From Limimaricola sp. G21655-S1 (GTDB taxonomy: Bacteria > Pseudomonadota > Alphaproteobacteria > Rhodobacterales > Rhodobacteraceae): a stretch of DNA of 64,000 bases. The DNA lies in contig NZ_JAPWGO010000004.1 in the NCBI RefSeq assembly GCF_027213785.1, positions 186,001 through 250,000 of the forward strand. The letters run 5' to 3'. A program made the position numbers and the translations under genes. The notes beneath the pieces were generated by a model, which was not told the origin of the DNA, searched no databases, and saw only the letters and a program-made list of their open reading frames with translations. Below, in pieces: positions 28,943 to 39,409 of the stretch (its first letter is position 1; every line of letters starts with the position of its first letter).

Positions 28943-29818
28943 ATGACCGATGAAACCCGCCAGGCCTTCGCGCACCCTCGGGCGCGCGCCGCGGCGACCG
29001 CCGACACGCTTCGGGACCGTATCCTGCTTGATGACCATGTGGTCGAGGTGGAAATCGGCGCCTTCCGCGCCGAACGCGGCGCCACGCAGCGCCTCGCCTT
29101 CGACATCGTGGCCGAGCTGCGCCCGGCACCGCCGGCGGGCGACGATGTGGACCGCATCCTTTCCTATGACCGGCTGACCGAGGCGGTGTCCGACGCGCTG
29201 GCCACGGAGCGCCTCGATCTGCTCGAGACCTTGGCCGAGCGCATCGCCGACCGCATTCTGGCCGAGCCGCAGGCCGAGCGGGTCTTCGTGCGCATCCGCA
29301 AGCTGGACCGCGGCCCCGGTGCGTTGGGGGTGGAGATCGTCCGCTCCGGTCCGAGCAGCGTGTCGCCCAGCGCCGCGCCGCGCCCCGTCGTGGCGCTGAT
29401 CTCCGCCGAGGCCGCCGCACGGCCCGAGGACTGGCGCGAGGCGTTGCTGGCCGAAACCGGCCCGTTGGTCTTGTGCGTCGAAGCGGCGCGCGTTGCGCCC
29501 GACGTGACGGACGCCGCCGCGCGGGGCCGGATCGAACTTCTGGAGCTCGACCAGGCCGCGTGGCGATTGTCGGCCCTGCTCCCCGAGATCGAGGTGCGCG
29601 ATAATCGCACCGAGCTGGACTGGGCGCAGCGCAAGGGGGCACCCAGCCTGTGGGCGCCGACGCGCATGGCTGTCTCGGCGGTCGCCGGGCCGAAGAGCAC
29701 GACAGGCGCGGATCTCGCGGCCTGGCTGGCCGAGACCCTCGATGCGCGGGAAATCCTCCTCGTGGGGGCTGCGGCCCCCTCGACGGATCGACCGCTTCGG
29801 TCGCTCGGTTCGGCATGA
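28943..29818 (+). CDS. folB: dihydroneopterin aldolase with long C-terminal extension
   Basis: A 291-residue protein. Residues about 25-135 are a FolB domain: VEIGAFRAERGATQRLAFDI, LSYDRLTEAV, LLETLAERIAD and the catalytic-lysine strand VRIRKLDRGPGALGVEIVR. FolB makes 6-hydroxymethyl-dihydropterin. The remaining 150 or so residues (VVALISAEAAARPEDW onward) are a separate domain that does not look like FolK and is not recognised. It overlaps folP by 4 bases (ATGA), so folB-folP-glmM form one coupled operon. Confidence 0.88.
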   Translation: MTDETRQAFAHPRARAAATADTLRDRILLDDHVVEVEIGAFRAERGATQRLAFDIVAELRPAPPAGDDVDRILSYDRLTEAVSDALATERLDLLETLAERIADRILAEPQAERVFVRIRKLDRGPGALGVEIVRSGPSSVSPSAAPRPVVALISAEAAARPEDWREALLAETGPLVLCVEAARVAPDVTDAAARGRIELLELDQAAWRLSALLPEIEVRDNRTELDWAQRKGAPSLWAPTRMAVSAVAGPKSTTGADLAAWLAETLDAREILLVGAAAPSTDRPLRSLGSA

Positions 29819-30813
29819 GGCCGGTGGTACCGTTGCCTCTCTGGCCGCTGGGGCCTGAGCGTGGCCTGCTCCTGGCTGGCATGACGGGGCTGCGCTTTGC
29901 GCATGCGCTCGATCATGAGGGACGAGAGATCACGGCCCAAGGGCTCGACGCAACGACGATCGAGCGACTGAGCGCGCCGCGCCCGAAGCTTTGCGGGCTT
30001 TCGCTCGACCGGCCGCGACTGATGGGCATTCTCAACGTCACCCCCGACAGCTTTTCCGATGGCGGCGACCATGCGGGCCATGCCAATGCGGTGGCACGGG
30101 CGCGGGCCATGGTCGAGGAGGGGGCCGAGATCCTCGATATCGGCGGCGAATCGACCCGGCCCGGCGCGCAGGCGGTGGCGGTGGACGAGGAGATGGCCCG
30201 CGTGGTCCCGGTGGTGGCCGCATTGCGCGCCGCCGGTCTGACCGTGCCGATCTCCATCGACACCCGCAATGCCGCCACGGCGCGCGCGGCGCTTGCCGAA
30301 GGCGCCGACATGATCAACGACGTCTCGGCCCTGACCCATGACCCGGGAATGGCCGGTGTCGTGGCCGAGGCGGGCGTGCCGATCTGCCTGATGCATGCCA
30401 AGGGCACGCCGCAGGAGATGCAGCGGGCGCCGCGCTACGATGATGTGCTCGCCGAGGTGATGGATGCGCTCGGCGACCGGATCGACGCGGCGGTGGCGGC
30501 GGGAATCCCGCGTGACAGGATACTGGTCGATCCGGGGATCGGCTTCGGCAAGCATCTCGGCCACAATTTCGCGCTTCTGCGATCCCTCACCGCCTTTCAC
30601 GGTTTCGGCCTGCCGCTATTGATCGGCGTCTCGCGCAAGCGTTTCATCGGTACGATCGGCGGTGCCGAGGCGCCGAAGGATCGGATGCCCGGTTCGATCG
30701 CGGTGGCGCTCTGGGCGGCGCGACAGGGCGCGCAGGTGATCAGGGTGCATGACATAAAAGAAACGCGGCAGGCGCTCGACCTGCAGCACGCATTGATGAG
30801 GGAAGAGCCATGA
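29815..30813 (+). CDS. folP: dihydropteroate synthase
   Basis: A 332-residue FolP. The TIM-barrel signatures are [61 protein letters not shown] and [11 protein letters not shown]. It condenses the pterin product of FolB/FolK with p-aminobenzoate and is the sulfonamide target. About 65 residues precede the barrel. The start at 29815 overlaps folB by ATGA and its stop overlaps glmM the same way. folK is not in the window. Confidence 0.96.
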   Translation: MRPVVPLPLWPLGPERGLLLAGMTGLRFAHALDHEGREITAQGLDATTIERLSAPRPKLCGLSLDRPRLMGILNVTPDSFSDGGDHAGHANAVARARAMVEEGAEILDIGGESTRPGAQAVAVDEEMARVVPVVAALRAAGLTVPISIDTRNAATARAALAEGADMINDVSALTHDPGMAGVVAEAGVPICLMHAKGTPQEMQRAPRYDDVLAEVMDALGDRIDAAVAAGIPRDRILVDPGIGFGKHLGHNFALLRSLTAFHGFGLPLLIGVSRKRFIGTIGGAEAPKDRMPGSIAVALWAARQGAQVIRVHDIKETRQALDLQHALMREEP

Positions 30814-32153
30814 CACGCAAGCTGTTCGGCACCGACGGGGTGCGCGGTACCGCCAATACCTGGCCGATGACGGCCGAGGTCGCGCTCAGGATCGGCGCCG
30901 CCGCCGGGCGCTATTTCCGCAATGACGGCTCGAACGGCCACCGCGTCGTGATCGGCAAGGACACGCGGCTGTCCGGCTATATGTTCGAGAACGCGCTGAC
31001 CGCCGGTCTCACCTCTACTGGCATGAACGCGCTTCTGCTCGGGCCGGTGCCGACCCCTGCGGTGGGGCTGCTGACCCATTCCATGCGCGCCGATGTGGGC
31101 ATCATGATCTCGGCATCTCACAACCCGCATCATGACAATGGCATCAAGTTCTTCGGGCCCGACGGTTTCAAGCTCTCGGACGAGGCCGAGGCCGAGATCG
31201 AGGCTTTGGTGGCAGGTCAGGTGGAGCCCGCCAAGGCTGCCAATATCGGCCGCGCCAAGCGCGTCGATGACGGCCGTTTCCGCTATGCTGAGCGGCTCAA
31301 ATCGACATTTCCGCAGGGCAAGCGGCTCGACGGTCTCAAGGTGGTGATCGACTGCGCCAACGGTGCGGCCTACAAGGTCGCCCCCGAAGTGCTTTGGGAG
31401 CTGGGCGCGACGGTGATCCCGGTGGGGGTGGATCCCGACGGCACCAACATCAACCAGAATTGCGGCTCCACCGCGCCGCGCCACGCGGCGGCACGGGTGC
31501 TGGAGGAAGGGGCGGATCTGGGCATCTGCCTCGATGGCGATGCCGACCGGGTGATGATCATCGACGAAACCGGCCAGATCGCCGATGGCGACCAGCTGAT
31601 GGCGCTGATGGCCGGGCGCTGGGCGGCGGAGGACCGGCTGCGCGGCGGCACGCTCGTCGCCACGGTGATGAGCAATCTCGGGCTGGAGCGGTTCATGACC
31701 GCGCGCGGGCTGAAGCTCGAGCGCACCAAGGTCGGCGACCGCTACGTGGTCGAGGCGATGCGGCGCGGAGGCTGGAATCTGGGCGGCGAACAGTCGGGGC
31801 ACATCGTGATGACCGACTACGCCACCACCGGCGACGGGCTGCTGGCGGGCCTGCAATTCCTCGCGGCGATGATCGAGAGCGGGCGCCCCGCTTCGGCGCT
31901 GGTGCGCCAGTTCGAACGCGTGCCGCAGCTGTTGAAGAACGTGCGCTACGCGCCCGGTCACGATCCGCTCGATGCGGCGGCGGTTAAGAAGGCGATCGCC
32001 GAGGCCGAGGGGCTGCTGGATGGCAAGGGACGGCTGCTGATCCGCAAATCCGGCACCGAGCCGCTGATCCGCGTGATGGCGGAATGCGAGGATGACGCCC
32101 TGCTCGTCCAAGTGGTCGAGGGCATCGTCGCCGAAGTGCAGTCGGTCGCCTGA
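30810..32153 (+). CDS. glmM: phosphoglucosamine mutase
   Basis: A 447-residue GlmM, converting glucosamine-6-phosphate to glucosamine-1-phosphate for peptidoglycan and LPS. It starts [14 protein letters not shown], has the active-site serine loop [17 protein letters not shown], the metal loop [10 protein letters not shown] and the sugar loop GEQSGH. The folP-glmM pairing is common in bacteria. ATG at 30810 overlaps the folP stop (ATGA). The stop lies 2 bases before the end of the convergent transporter gene. Confidence 0.97.
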   Translation: MTRKLFGTDGVRGTANTWPMTAEVALRIGAAAGRYFRNDGSNGHRVVIGKDTRLSGYMFENALTAGLTSTGMNALLLGPVPTPAVGLLTHSMRADVGIMISASHNPHHDNGIKFFGPDGFKLSDEAEAEIEALVAGQVEPAKAANIGRAKRVDDGRFRYAERLKSTFPQGKRLDGLKVVIDCANGAAYKVAPEVLWELGATVIPVGVDPDGTNINQNCGSTAPRHAAARVLEEGADLGICLDGDADRVMIIDETGQIADGDQLMALMAGRWAAEDRLRGGTLVATVMSNLGLERFMTARGLKLERTKVGDRYVVEAMRRGGWNLGGEQSGHIVMTDYATTGDGLLAGLQFLAAMIESGRPASALVRQFERVPQLLKNVRYAPGHDPLDAAAVKKAIAEAEGLLDGKGRLLIRKSGTEPLIRVMAECEDDALLVQVVEGIVAEVQSVA

Positions 32154-32155
32154 AC

Positions 32156-33070
32156 TCAGCCGGCCGGGGCCGCGCGGGCGAACAGCGCGCGCAGGTTCCG
32201 GCCCTGACTGAGGCCGAGCCCGGCGAGGATCAGTGCCAGCGCGACGAAGAAGCGCCAAGGCAGCGCCTCGTCCAAGGCCAGCGCGCCGATCGCCATCGAC
32301 CAGACCGGCACCTGGTAATTCACCAGCGTCATGAAGACCGATCCGGCGGAGCGGATCACCGTGACCCGGATCAGCGCTGCCAGAGCGGTGGGCAGCAGTC
32401 CGAGAAACAGAAGCGCCGCGCCGGGGACCGCGCCGGTCCAGCCCGGAACGCCCTCCGTGAGCAGCATCACCGGCATCAGGATCACCGCGCCCACCGCGAG
32501 GCTGAGTGCGGTCAGCACCACGCCATCCAGAGGCGGACAGCGCCGGGTGAGGATCGAGGCCACCGCGTAGGAGAACGCCGCGGCGAGGCAGGCGATCTGC
32601 CCCCAGGCCGACAGTCCGGCCCCCGGCACCAGCACCCCGGGGCCGATCAGGATCAGCGCGCCCAAGAATCCGACACTGACGCCCGCGGCCGAACGCCAAT
32701 TCAGCAACTCGTCCGAGAACAGCGCGGCCAGCGGCAACACGAAGAGCGGCAGCGCCGCCATGGAGATGCCGGCGAAGGCCGAGGGGACGTATTGCTGCCC
32801 CCATGCCAGCAGCAGGAAAGGCAGCGCGGTGGACAGCGCGCCGATCGCCACGAGATAGCCCATGAGGCGTCCCGAGAGCCGCGGGACCCGCCGTCCCATG
32901 GCCCACATCAGCGCCAGCATGGCGACGGCGCCGAGCGTGGTGCGGGCGCAGGCCACGGTGACCGGCCCGTAACCGTCGAGCGCCACGCGCACCACGGCGA
33001 AGGTGCCGCCCCAGATGAGGCCGAGAAGGAGGATGGAGAGCCAGTCGGCGGTGCTTGGTTTCGCGGTCAT
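32156..33070 (-). CDS. EamA/DMT family transporter
   Basis: A 304-residue inner-membrane protein with about ten hydrophobic helices and two EamA repeats. The first contains LIWGGTFAVVRVALDGYGPV; the second contains GPGVLVPGAGLSAWGQIACLAAAFSYAVASI. Drug/metabolite superfamily members export amino acids or small metabolites; the substrate is unknown. Convergent with glmM. It starts with ATG at 33070, next to a 428-base gene-free stretch. Confidence 0.88.
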   Translation of the reverse strand: MTAKPSTADWLSILLLGLIWGGTFAVVRVALDGYGPVTVACARTTLGAVAMLALMWAMGRRVPRLSGRLMGYLVAIGALSTALPFLLLAWGQQYVPSAFAGISMAALPLFVLPLAALFSDELLNWRSAAGVSVGFLGALILIGPGVLVPGAGLSAWGQIACLAAAFSYAVASILTRRCPPLDGVVLTALSLAVGAVILMPVMLLTEGVPGWTGAVPGAALLFLGLLPTALAALIRVTVIRSAGSVFMTLVNYQVPVWSMAIGALALDEALPWRFFVALALILAGLGLSQGRNLRALFARAAPAG

Positions 33071-33498
33071 GATGCCGGTTCAGCACGCGCGACCGGTATT
33101 GTCTATGACCTATGATCAGCACCGATCGGTGTAGGAATCTGCAAGTGGCGCAGGATGGATGCCGTAAATCTATGCAGGCCCTTGTAACGTGGGCTCACAT
33201 CCTCCGGATGTGCATCGTTAGAAATTTCGTGTGCCTCACGTGAGTATCACGGAGCCGTTACCAAGCGAGGCATGGGGACATATCGTCATGGTTGAAGTCT
33301 GTGCGCCTCGGGCCTTTGGGAAGGTGCGACTCAGCTCCCGGGCGGGCCCTCCTGCACATCACCCCATACAAGGGGGAAATGGGCTCACGAGGCCGGATCG
33401 TCCTTGTGATGTTACAGCACTCGCGCCGTGAATGGGCAAGGCGCAGCCTGTGAATACGGGTCGCAGAACCCGAATCTATTCAGGGAAGGTCCACCACC
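33071..33498. other. 428-base intergenic stretch
   Basis: No convincing gene. It holds the divergent start regions of the EamA gene and the small secreted protein. A 7-bp hairpin CACATCC-TCC-GGATGTG lies at 33196-33212 without a T run. An open frame of 66 codons at 33231-33431 lacks a ribosome site and recognisable features. A small RNA is possible but unsupported. Confidence 0.4.
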
Positions 33499-33840
33499 AT
33501 GTATGGGAAACTCCTAGCGGCGGCATTGCTCGCCACGACGGTCACCGGCGCAGAGGCGATGATCGGTGACAATGCCTTCACCTCGCTCGAGCGGATCAGG
33601 GCGCAAAGCTCGCTGATCGATGTCGGGCGGGTCAGGTCCGAAGGCATGGGGATGGTCGAAATCTACAGCATGAATTCGGATGGCACGCAGACGCTTCTCG
33701 GCAGCCAGCCGGTCCATGCCGGTGCCAACAACAACGTGCGGGTCCATATCGGCCACCCGGTGCAGCGTGACATCGTTGCCGTGCTCAGGGTCGACGGCCA
33801 GGTCGTCGCCACGCGCGAGTTCGACGTGATCAGGCGTTGA
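33499..33840 (+). CDS. small secreted protein of unknown function
   Basis: A 113-residue protein with a signal peptide (KLLAAALLATTVTGAEA). A beta-rich domain follows: LIDVGRVRSEGMGMVEIYS, LLGSQPVHAGANNNVRVHIG and VAVLRVDGQVVATREFDV. It has no cysteines in the mature part and ends in two arginines. ATG at 33499 after a GGGAAGG site. It is probably periplasmic or surface-exposed. A strong hairpin follows at 33865-33888. Confidence 0.75.
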   Translation: MYGKLLAAALLATTVTGAEAMIGDNAFTSLERIRAQSSLIDVGRVRSEGMGMVEIYSMNSDGTQTLLGSQPVHAGANNNVRVHIGHPVQRDIVAVLRVDGQVVATREFDVIRR

Positions 33841-33864
33841 ACCGGCGATACGAAGCGCTTCGAC

Positions 33865-33888
33865 GGGGCCGGCCTCACAGCCGGCCCC
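33865..33888. terminator. hairpin between convergent genes
   Basis: A perfect 9-bp stem GGGGCCGGC / GCCGGCCCC with a 6-base loop lies between two convergent genes. There is no T run on either side; a shared terminator is likely. Confidence 0.5.
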
Positions 33889-33892
33889 GATC

Positions 33893-33955
33893 GTGTCAGG
33901 CGCGCAGTTCGGCGTGTCAGGCGCGCAGTTCGGCGTGTCAGGCGCGCAGTTCGGC
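33893..33955. repeat. three tandem copies of a 21-bp unit
   Basis: GTGTCAGGCGCGCAGTTCGGC is repeated three times without change. Read on the minus strand each unit contains the codons for ELRA followed by TGA, so the stop region of the acidic protein gene is present three times. The stop in use is in the most upstream copy for that strand (third on the + strand). Confidence 0.95.
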
Positions 33956-34486
33956 GGTCGCGCGGGCCGGTGCGGTCGACTCGTTGGCAGCGGCGTAGCG
34001 GGTCGCGGCCTCCTGAGACGAGGGCTTTGCCTCGACCTTGCTGATCTCGGGGACGGAGGTGGGCGTCTGGCCGATCGACTCGACCACCGCACTCTGGCGA
34101 TCCCGGTTCTGGGCGGCGATTGCCTCCGCGCGGGAACGCGCGATGTCGTCGATCGCCTCGTCCTCGGCTTCGAGTTCGGCGCTGCGGGCCGTCGCCGCCG
34201 CCGGTTCCGCGCGATTGGCGCTGGCAGCGGCGCCGCTCGATTTCTCGGAGGATTCGACTGCTTGTCCGCCAGCTACCGAAAGGCTGGACTGGGTGTTCGA
34301 GTTGGTGGCGACGGCCACCGCGTTCTCGGGGTCGTTCGCCGCCGCGGTTTCAATGTCGTCGTCGTCGATTTCCACCTCTTCGGCGTCTTCGATCTCCTCT
34401 TGGGACGAAGTTGCCGTGCTGCTCTGAGATTCTTGCAAGAGCGAGGAAGTGACGGAATTGATCGTTGAAGAAAGCGAGCCGATCAT
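33938..34486 (-). CDS. acidic low-complexity protein of unknown function
   Basis: About 182 residues, rich in Ala, Ser, Glu and Asp, with an EEIEDAEEVEIDDDD acidic block near residue 35 and no cysteine or tryptophan. The first 20 residues (IGSLSSTINSVTSSLLQES) are polar helix; there is no signal peptide. Two adjacent ATGs are possible (34489, 34486); AGGAG lies 8 bases before the second. Its 3' end lies in a tandem 21-bp repeat. Likely intrinsically disordered; family not recognised. The promoter side contains two GTATAGG motifs (minus strand). Confidence 0.65.
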   Translation of the reverse strand: MIGSLSSTINSVTSSLLQESQSSTATSSQEEIEDAEEVEIDDDDIETAAANDPENAVAVATNSNTQSSLSVAGGQAVESSEKSSGAAASANRAEPAAATARSAELEAEDEAIDDIARSRAEAIAAQNRDRQSAVVESIGQTPTSVPEISKVEAKPSSQEAATRYAAANESTAPARATAELRA

Positions 34487-34630
34487 CATGGTTACTCCTA
34501 CTGGTAATGCAGGAAGCAATTCGCCGGGAATTGTGGCCAGAATGCACCGAGACGATGTCGAACGCCGAGGCCTATACCAACGCGCCAAACCTATACGAAA
34601 TATCGGAAATTTCGAGCGACACAAGAAATA

Positions 34631-34650
34631 GGGGCGCCGCGTGGCGCCCC
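34631..34650 (-). terminator. rho-independent terminator after ilvC
   Basis: A perfect 8-bp stem GGGGCGCC / GGCGCCCC with a 4-base loop, followed on the minus strand by TATTTCTT, lies 28 bases beyond the ilvC stop. Confidence 0.8.
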
Positions 34651-34678
34651 TTGACGTGTTCGTGTCGATCGGAGGCGA

Positions 34679-35851
<1,173 letters not shown>

Positions 35852-35859
<8 letters not shown>

Positions 35860-36307
35860 CGACACCGACAGACGGCTTCTTCGCCTTTTGCAGGAGGCGC
35901 CCGATCTTTCCACCGCCGAGCTCGGGGAGCGCGCCGGGCTCACGGCGATGCGCTGCGCCCGCAGGCTGGCGCGGCTGCAGGATGCGGGCGTGCTGCGTGG
36001 CAGCCGCGCGGTGATCAACTGGAAGGCGCTGGGCTTCGAGGTGGCGGTGAGCCTGCGCGTGACGCTCGACAAGACCCAGCCGCGCGCCTTCGACGAATTC
36101 CTCGCGCGGGCCCGCGAAGTGGCCGAGGTGATCGAGATCCAGACCTTTCTGGGCCGTGTCGACGTGCGGCTTCAGCTGGTGGCGCGGGACCTCGACCATT
36201 ACCGGGTCGTGTACCGCGAACGCATCCTCGCGCTGCCGCATATCGCGGATATCGAAAGCCTGATGACGGTAAGCGTGGTGAAATCCGACGAGAAGTTGCC
36301 TCTATGA
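35852..36307 (+). CDS. Lrp/AsnC family transcriptional regulator
   Basis: A 151-residue regulator with an N-terminal winged helix (DDTDRRLLRLLQEAPDLSTAELGERAGLTAMRCARRLARLQDAGVL). The C-terminal RAM/AsnC ligand domain starts around residue 65 (VAVSLRVTLDKTQPRAFDEF). Family members sense amino acids. It shares an ATGA overlap with the second Lrp gene, so the two are made together and might hetero-oligomerise. It is divergent from ilvC. Confidence 0.9.
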
Positions 36308-36759
36308 CCGATCTCGACGCCATGGACCGGGCCCTGCTGCGCGCGCTTGCCGAGGATGCCGCGCGGCCCGCCGCGGATCTGGGCCGCGAGCTAGGCCTGT
36401 CGCAGCCCGCGACCTGGCGGCGCATCAAGCGGCTTCGCGACATCGGCGCGCTCAAGGGCCGCCGCCTCGATCTCGATGCCGCGGCGCTGGGCTTCGGCGT
36501 CACCGTGTTCCTGGGGGTCAAGCTCGCGAGCCGCGGTCGCGCCAGTCTCGAGGATTTCGAACGCGCGGTCTGCGCGATCCGCGAGGTGCAGACCGTCGAG
36601 CACGTGCTGGGCCTCTACGACTACCGGCTACGCGTCGTGGCGCGCGATCTCGAGGATTTCGAGCGGGTGCTGCGTCGGCGCATCATGACCTTGCCGGGCA
36701 TCGGCCCGGTCGAGGCCAACGTTCTGCTCTCGGAGGAACGTCTGCCGGGCCCGCTCTAG
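36304..36759 (+). CDS. second Lrp/AsnC family transcriptional regulator
   Basis: Also 151 residues with the same domain order: helix-turn-helix ALAEDAARPAADLGRELGLSQPATWRRIKRLRDIGAL, then the RAM domain (TVFLGVKLASRGRASLEDFERAV). It is a clear paralogue of the preceding protein but diverged, suggesting an old duplication. It overlaps its neighbour by ATGA. Its TAG shares a CTAG with the stop of the convergent UbiH-type gene. Confidence 0.9.
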   Translation: MTDLDAMDRALLRALAEDAARPAADLGRELGLSQPATWRRIKRLRDIGALKGRRLDLDAAALGFGVTVFLGVKLASRGRASLEDFERAVCAIREVQTVEHVLGLYDYRLRVVARDLEDFERVLRRRIMTLPGIGPVEANVLLSEERLPGPL

Positions 36760-37946
36760 CGTCCGGCCCCCAGTCCGAGCCGCATGAGCCTGCGTCTTAG
36801 CGGCGCGATGTCATGCATAAGGCCAAGCCCGAACCCACGCAGCCCCTGCGCCCACGGCCCGCCCGCCATGGCGATCCGGTTCAACGCGTCGATCCCGTGC
36901 TCGCGCAGCGCGATGTCACCGGCCCGCCTGCGGGCATAGACATCGAGCATGGCCGCGTCGCCCAGACCCTCGGGGCGTGCCGCCGCGAGATCCACGAGAC
37001 AGGCGACATCGGCAAGAGATGTGTTCAGCCCCTGCGCGCCGATGGGCGGCATCACATGCGCCGCCTCGGCCACCAGGGCCACGCGCCTCGCAGTGAGCGC
37101 GCGCGCGGTCTGCATGATGATCGGCCAGCTCTGCCTCCCGGTGACGAGATGCAGCCGCCCCAGCGCCCGCTCGGAGCGCGCCGTCGCCTCGATGTCGAAA
37201 TCCGAGATGGGCAGTGCCGCGAGCCGTTCGACTTCGCGCCCCGGCTCCATCCAGATCACCGCCGATGAGGGCTTTCCCTCGTGATCGGGCAGCGGCACCA
37301 GCGTGAACGGCCCGCCAGAGCGGTGGATTTCGATCGAAACGTTGTCATGAGGGCGTTCATGCGTGACCGCGAGGGCCAGTGCCTTCTGCCCGTAGCGCCG
37401 CGTGCGTACTTCGATGCCACAGGCCTCGCGCACCGCGCTGTTCCGCCCGTCGGCGGCGACGACCAGCTTCGCGGCCACCCGGCTGCCGTCGGTGAGGCGC
37501 ACCAGCGCCCGGTCCTCGCGCGCGGTCAGCCCGGCAAAGCCCGTGCCGGCGCGGAATTCCACGTGGTCCATGTCGGCGATCCGCGCCGCCATCTCCCGGC
37601 GCAGCAGCCAGTTCGGAAGGTTCCAGCCAAAGGGCAGGGGACCGAGATCTGCAGCATCGAAATCGCGACTGACCGGCGCGTCGCGCCCGGCCTCGACGAT
37701 CCGCATCACTTGCAAAGGCGTGGCATGAGGCGCCAGCCGATCCCAGAGCCCGGCCGCATCGAGCAGGTCGCGGGCAGGCTGCAGGAAGGCGGTGGACCGC
37801 AGGTCGGCGCCGCTGTCCTCCATCGTTCGGACGGGTGGCGCCGGATCGACGCAGAGCACCGAAAAGCCGCGCGCGCCGAAGGCGGCCGCGGCCGCAAGCC
37901 CGGCAATGCCGCCGCCGGAAACGAGAATGTCGATGGTCCGTGTCAT
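36756..37946 (-). CDS. FAD-dependent monooxygenase, UbiH/VisC family
   Basis: A 396-residue flavoprotein hydroxylase. The N-terminal dinucleotide motif is ILVSGGGIAGLAAAAAF, the mid-protein DG motif is LVVAADGRNSAVRE, and the C-terminal FAD-binding segment is VALVAEAAHVMPPIGAQGLN. This family hydroxylates ubiquinone precursors on the membrane. The usual GD in the last motif reads AE here, but the AAH-x-x-P-P-x-G-A-Q-G-x-N frame is intact. ATG at 37946 gives the proper FAD-motif spacing. Which ring position it acts on cannot be told. Confidence 0.88.
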   Translation of the reverse strand: MTRTIDILVSGGGIAGLAAAAAFGARGFSVLCVDPAPPVRTMEDSGADLRSTAFLQPARDLLDAAGLWDRLAPHATPLQVMRIVEAGRDAPVSRDFDAADLGPLPFGWNLPNWLLRREMAARIADMDHVEFRAGTGFAGLTAREDRALVRLTDGSRVAAKLVVAADGRNSAVREACGIEVRTRRYGQKALALAVTHERPHDNVSIEIHRSGGPFTLVPLPDHEGKPSSAVIWMEPGREVERLAALPISDFDIEATARSERALGRLHLVTGRQSWPIIMQTARALTARRVALVAEAAHVMPPIGAQGLNTSLADVACLVDLAAARPEGLGDAAMLDVYARRRAGDIALREHGIDALNRIAMAGGPWAQGLRGFGLGLMHDIAPLRRRLMRLGLGAGR

Positions 37947-37983
37947 GAGGCTGAGATAGGCCGGGGTGGCCCCGTGGGAAAGC

Positions 37984-38652
37984 TTAAGGGGCCAGCTGCG
38001 ACACAAAGCCCGCCAGATCGTCGGTGTGGTAGTGGATATGGTCGGCGCGCAGTGTCTCGGCCGGGCCGACCAGCACCGTGCGCATGCCCAAGGCATGCGG
38101 CACCGCGAGGTTGCGCGGGTCGTCCTCGAACATCGCGCCCTGATCGGGCGCCAGACCGTCGAGCGCAAAGACCGCCTCGAAGGCGGCGCGCTCGGGTTTT
38201 GGCACCAGCCCGGCATGTTCGACCCCGTAGACCGCGTCGAAGACCCCGGTAAGCCCGCGCGCAGCGAGCACGCGCTGCGCATAGGGGCGGGTACCGTTTG
38301 TATAGACGACGCGCCGTCCCGGTAGCGCGGCGATGGCGGCGGCGAGGCCCGGATCGGCCTCGAGGCCGTCCATGTCTATATCGTGTACGTCGAGCAGGAA
38401 GTCATCGGCGGGCAGCCCGTGCTCGGCCATGAGCCCGGCCAGCGTCGTGCCGTAGCGGGCCCAGTAATCGGCGCGCAGCCGGTCGGCCTCGGTCGCCTCG
38501 ACGCGCAACTCGCGCATCATCCAGGCCCGCATCCGCGCCTCGATCTGGTCGAAGAGCCGTGCCCGGGGCGGGTAGAGCGTGTTGTCGAGGTCGAAGACCC
38601 AGGCACGGACATGGGAGAACTCGGCGGCGATGTCGGTGAGAAGGGCTGTCAT
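37984..38652 (-). CDS. HAD-family pyrimidine 5'-nucleotidase
   Basis: A 222-residue HAD hydrolase. Motif I FDLDNTLYPP, motif II VYTNGTRPYAQRVL, the lysine in VPKPERAAF, and motif IV MFEDDPRNL fit the yeast SDT1/SSM1-like pyrimidine nucleotidase group often annotated in alphaproteobacteria. It dephosphorylates nucleotides or small phosphates in the cytosol. ATG at 38652 gives the family-length protein. The frame upstream of that start is not conserved-looking. Confidence 0.88.
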   Translation of the reverse strand: MTALLTDIAAEFSHVRAWVFDLDNTLYPPRARLFDQIEARMRAWMMRELRVEATEADRLRADYWARYGTTLAGLMAEHGLPADDFLLDVHDIDMDGLEADPGLAAAIAALPGRRVVYTNGTRPYAQRVLAARGLTGVFDAVYGVEHAGLVPKPERAAFEAVFALDGLAPDQGAMFEDDPRNLAVPHALGMRTVLVGPAETLRADHIHYHTDDLAGFVSQLAP

Positions 38653-38740
38653 GGCCGCGACCCTAGGCGCACGGGCGCAGAGCAGCAAGGCGGGCACGGC
38701 TTGAACCTCGGACCGCGGCGGGGGTATCGTCGCTCGACCC

Positions 38741-39409
38741 ATGGGAAGGCCGCGGATGCAGGATACCAGACCCTCGCAGAAGGACGCCTACGGGCTGATC
38801 CTCGAATCGATCGACAGCGGCATCTACCGCCCTGGCGACCGGCTGGTCGAAAGCGAGTTGGCGGATCGGTTCGGCGTGTCGCGCACCCCGGTGCGCGAGG
38901 CGCTGCAGCGGCTCGAGACCCAAGGCATGCTGACCCGCGACGGCCGTTCGCTGATCGTCGCCTCTCTCGATCACACGCAGCTCGCGGAGCTTTACGTCGT
39001 GCGAGGCGAGTTGGAGGGGCTGGCGGCGCGACTCGCCGCGCGGCATGCCGCGCCAGAAGAGGTGCGGGTGCTGCGCGACATGCTCGAAGCCGACCAGGCG
39101 CTGGTGAACGACCCCGCCGCGCTGGCCCGCGCCAATCGCCGCTTCCACAAGCAGATCCATCTCGCCAGCCATAACCGATTCCTGGTGCGGCAACTCGATC
39201 TCGTGCATCGTTCGATGGCGCTTCTGGCCTCGACGTCGCTCGCGGCGGAAGGTCGGGGGCGTGGCGCGCTCGAGGAGCATGCGGCGATCGTCGCGGCGAT
39301 CGAGGCAGGCGACGGCGACGCTGCGGACCGGGCGCTGCGCGATCATATCAGCCACGCCTTCGTCACCCGGCTGAAGCTCGACGCGGCGAAGGTGGAGGCG
39401 GCAAAGTAA
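38741..39409 (+). CDS. GntR-family regulator with FCD domain
   Basis: A 222-residue regulator. The winged helix is at residues about 12-75 (GDRLVESELADRFGVSRTPVREALQRLETQGML), followed by an all-helical FCD ligand domain with the metal-ligand histidines in NRRFHKQIH and near DHISHAF. FadR/FCD regulators usually respond to organic acids. Its last 47 bases overlap the end of the convergent glycosyltransferase gene. The target is not evident from neighbours. Confidence 0.9.
   Translation: MGRPRMQDTRPSQKDAYGLILESIDSGIYRPGDRLVESELADRFGVSRTPVREALQRLETQGMLTRDGRSLIVASLDHTQLAELYVVRGELEGLAARLAARHAAPEEVRVLRDMLEADQALVNDPAALARANRRFHKQIHLASHNRFLVRQLDLVHRSMALLASTSLAAEGRGRGALEEHAAIVAAIEAGDGDAADRALRDHISHAFVTRLKLDAAKVEAAK

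Noticed and set aside
30597-33122. 841-codon minus-strand frame across glmM
   Set aside because: Shadow of glmM and the EamA gene; no coherent domain or start.
33231-33431. 66-codon ORF in the intergenic stretch
   Set aside because: No ribosome site, no recognisable sequence features, and composition of a chance frame.
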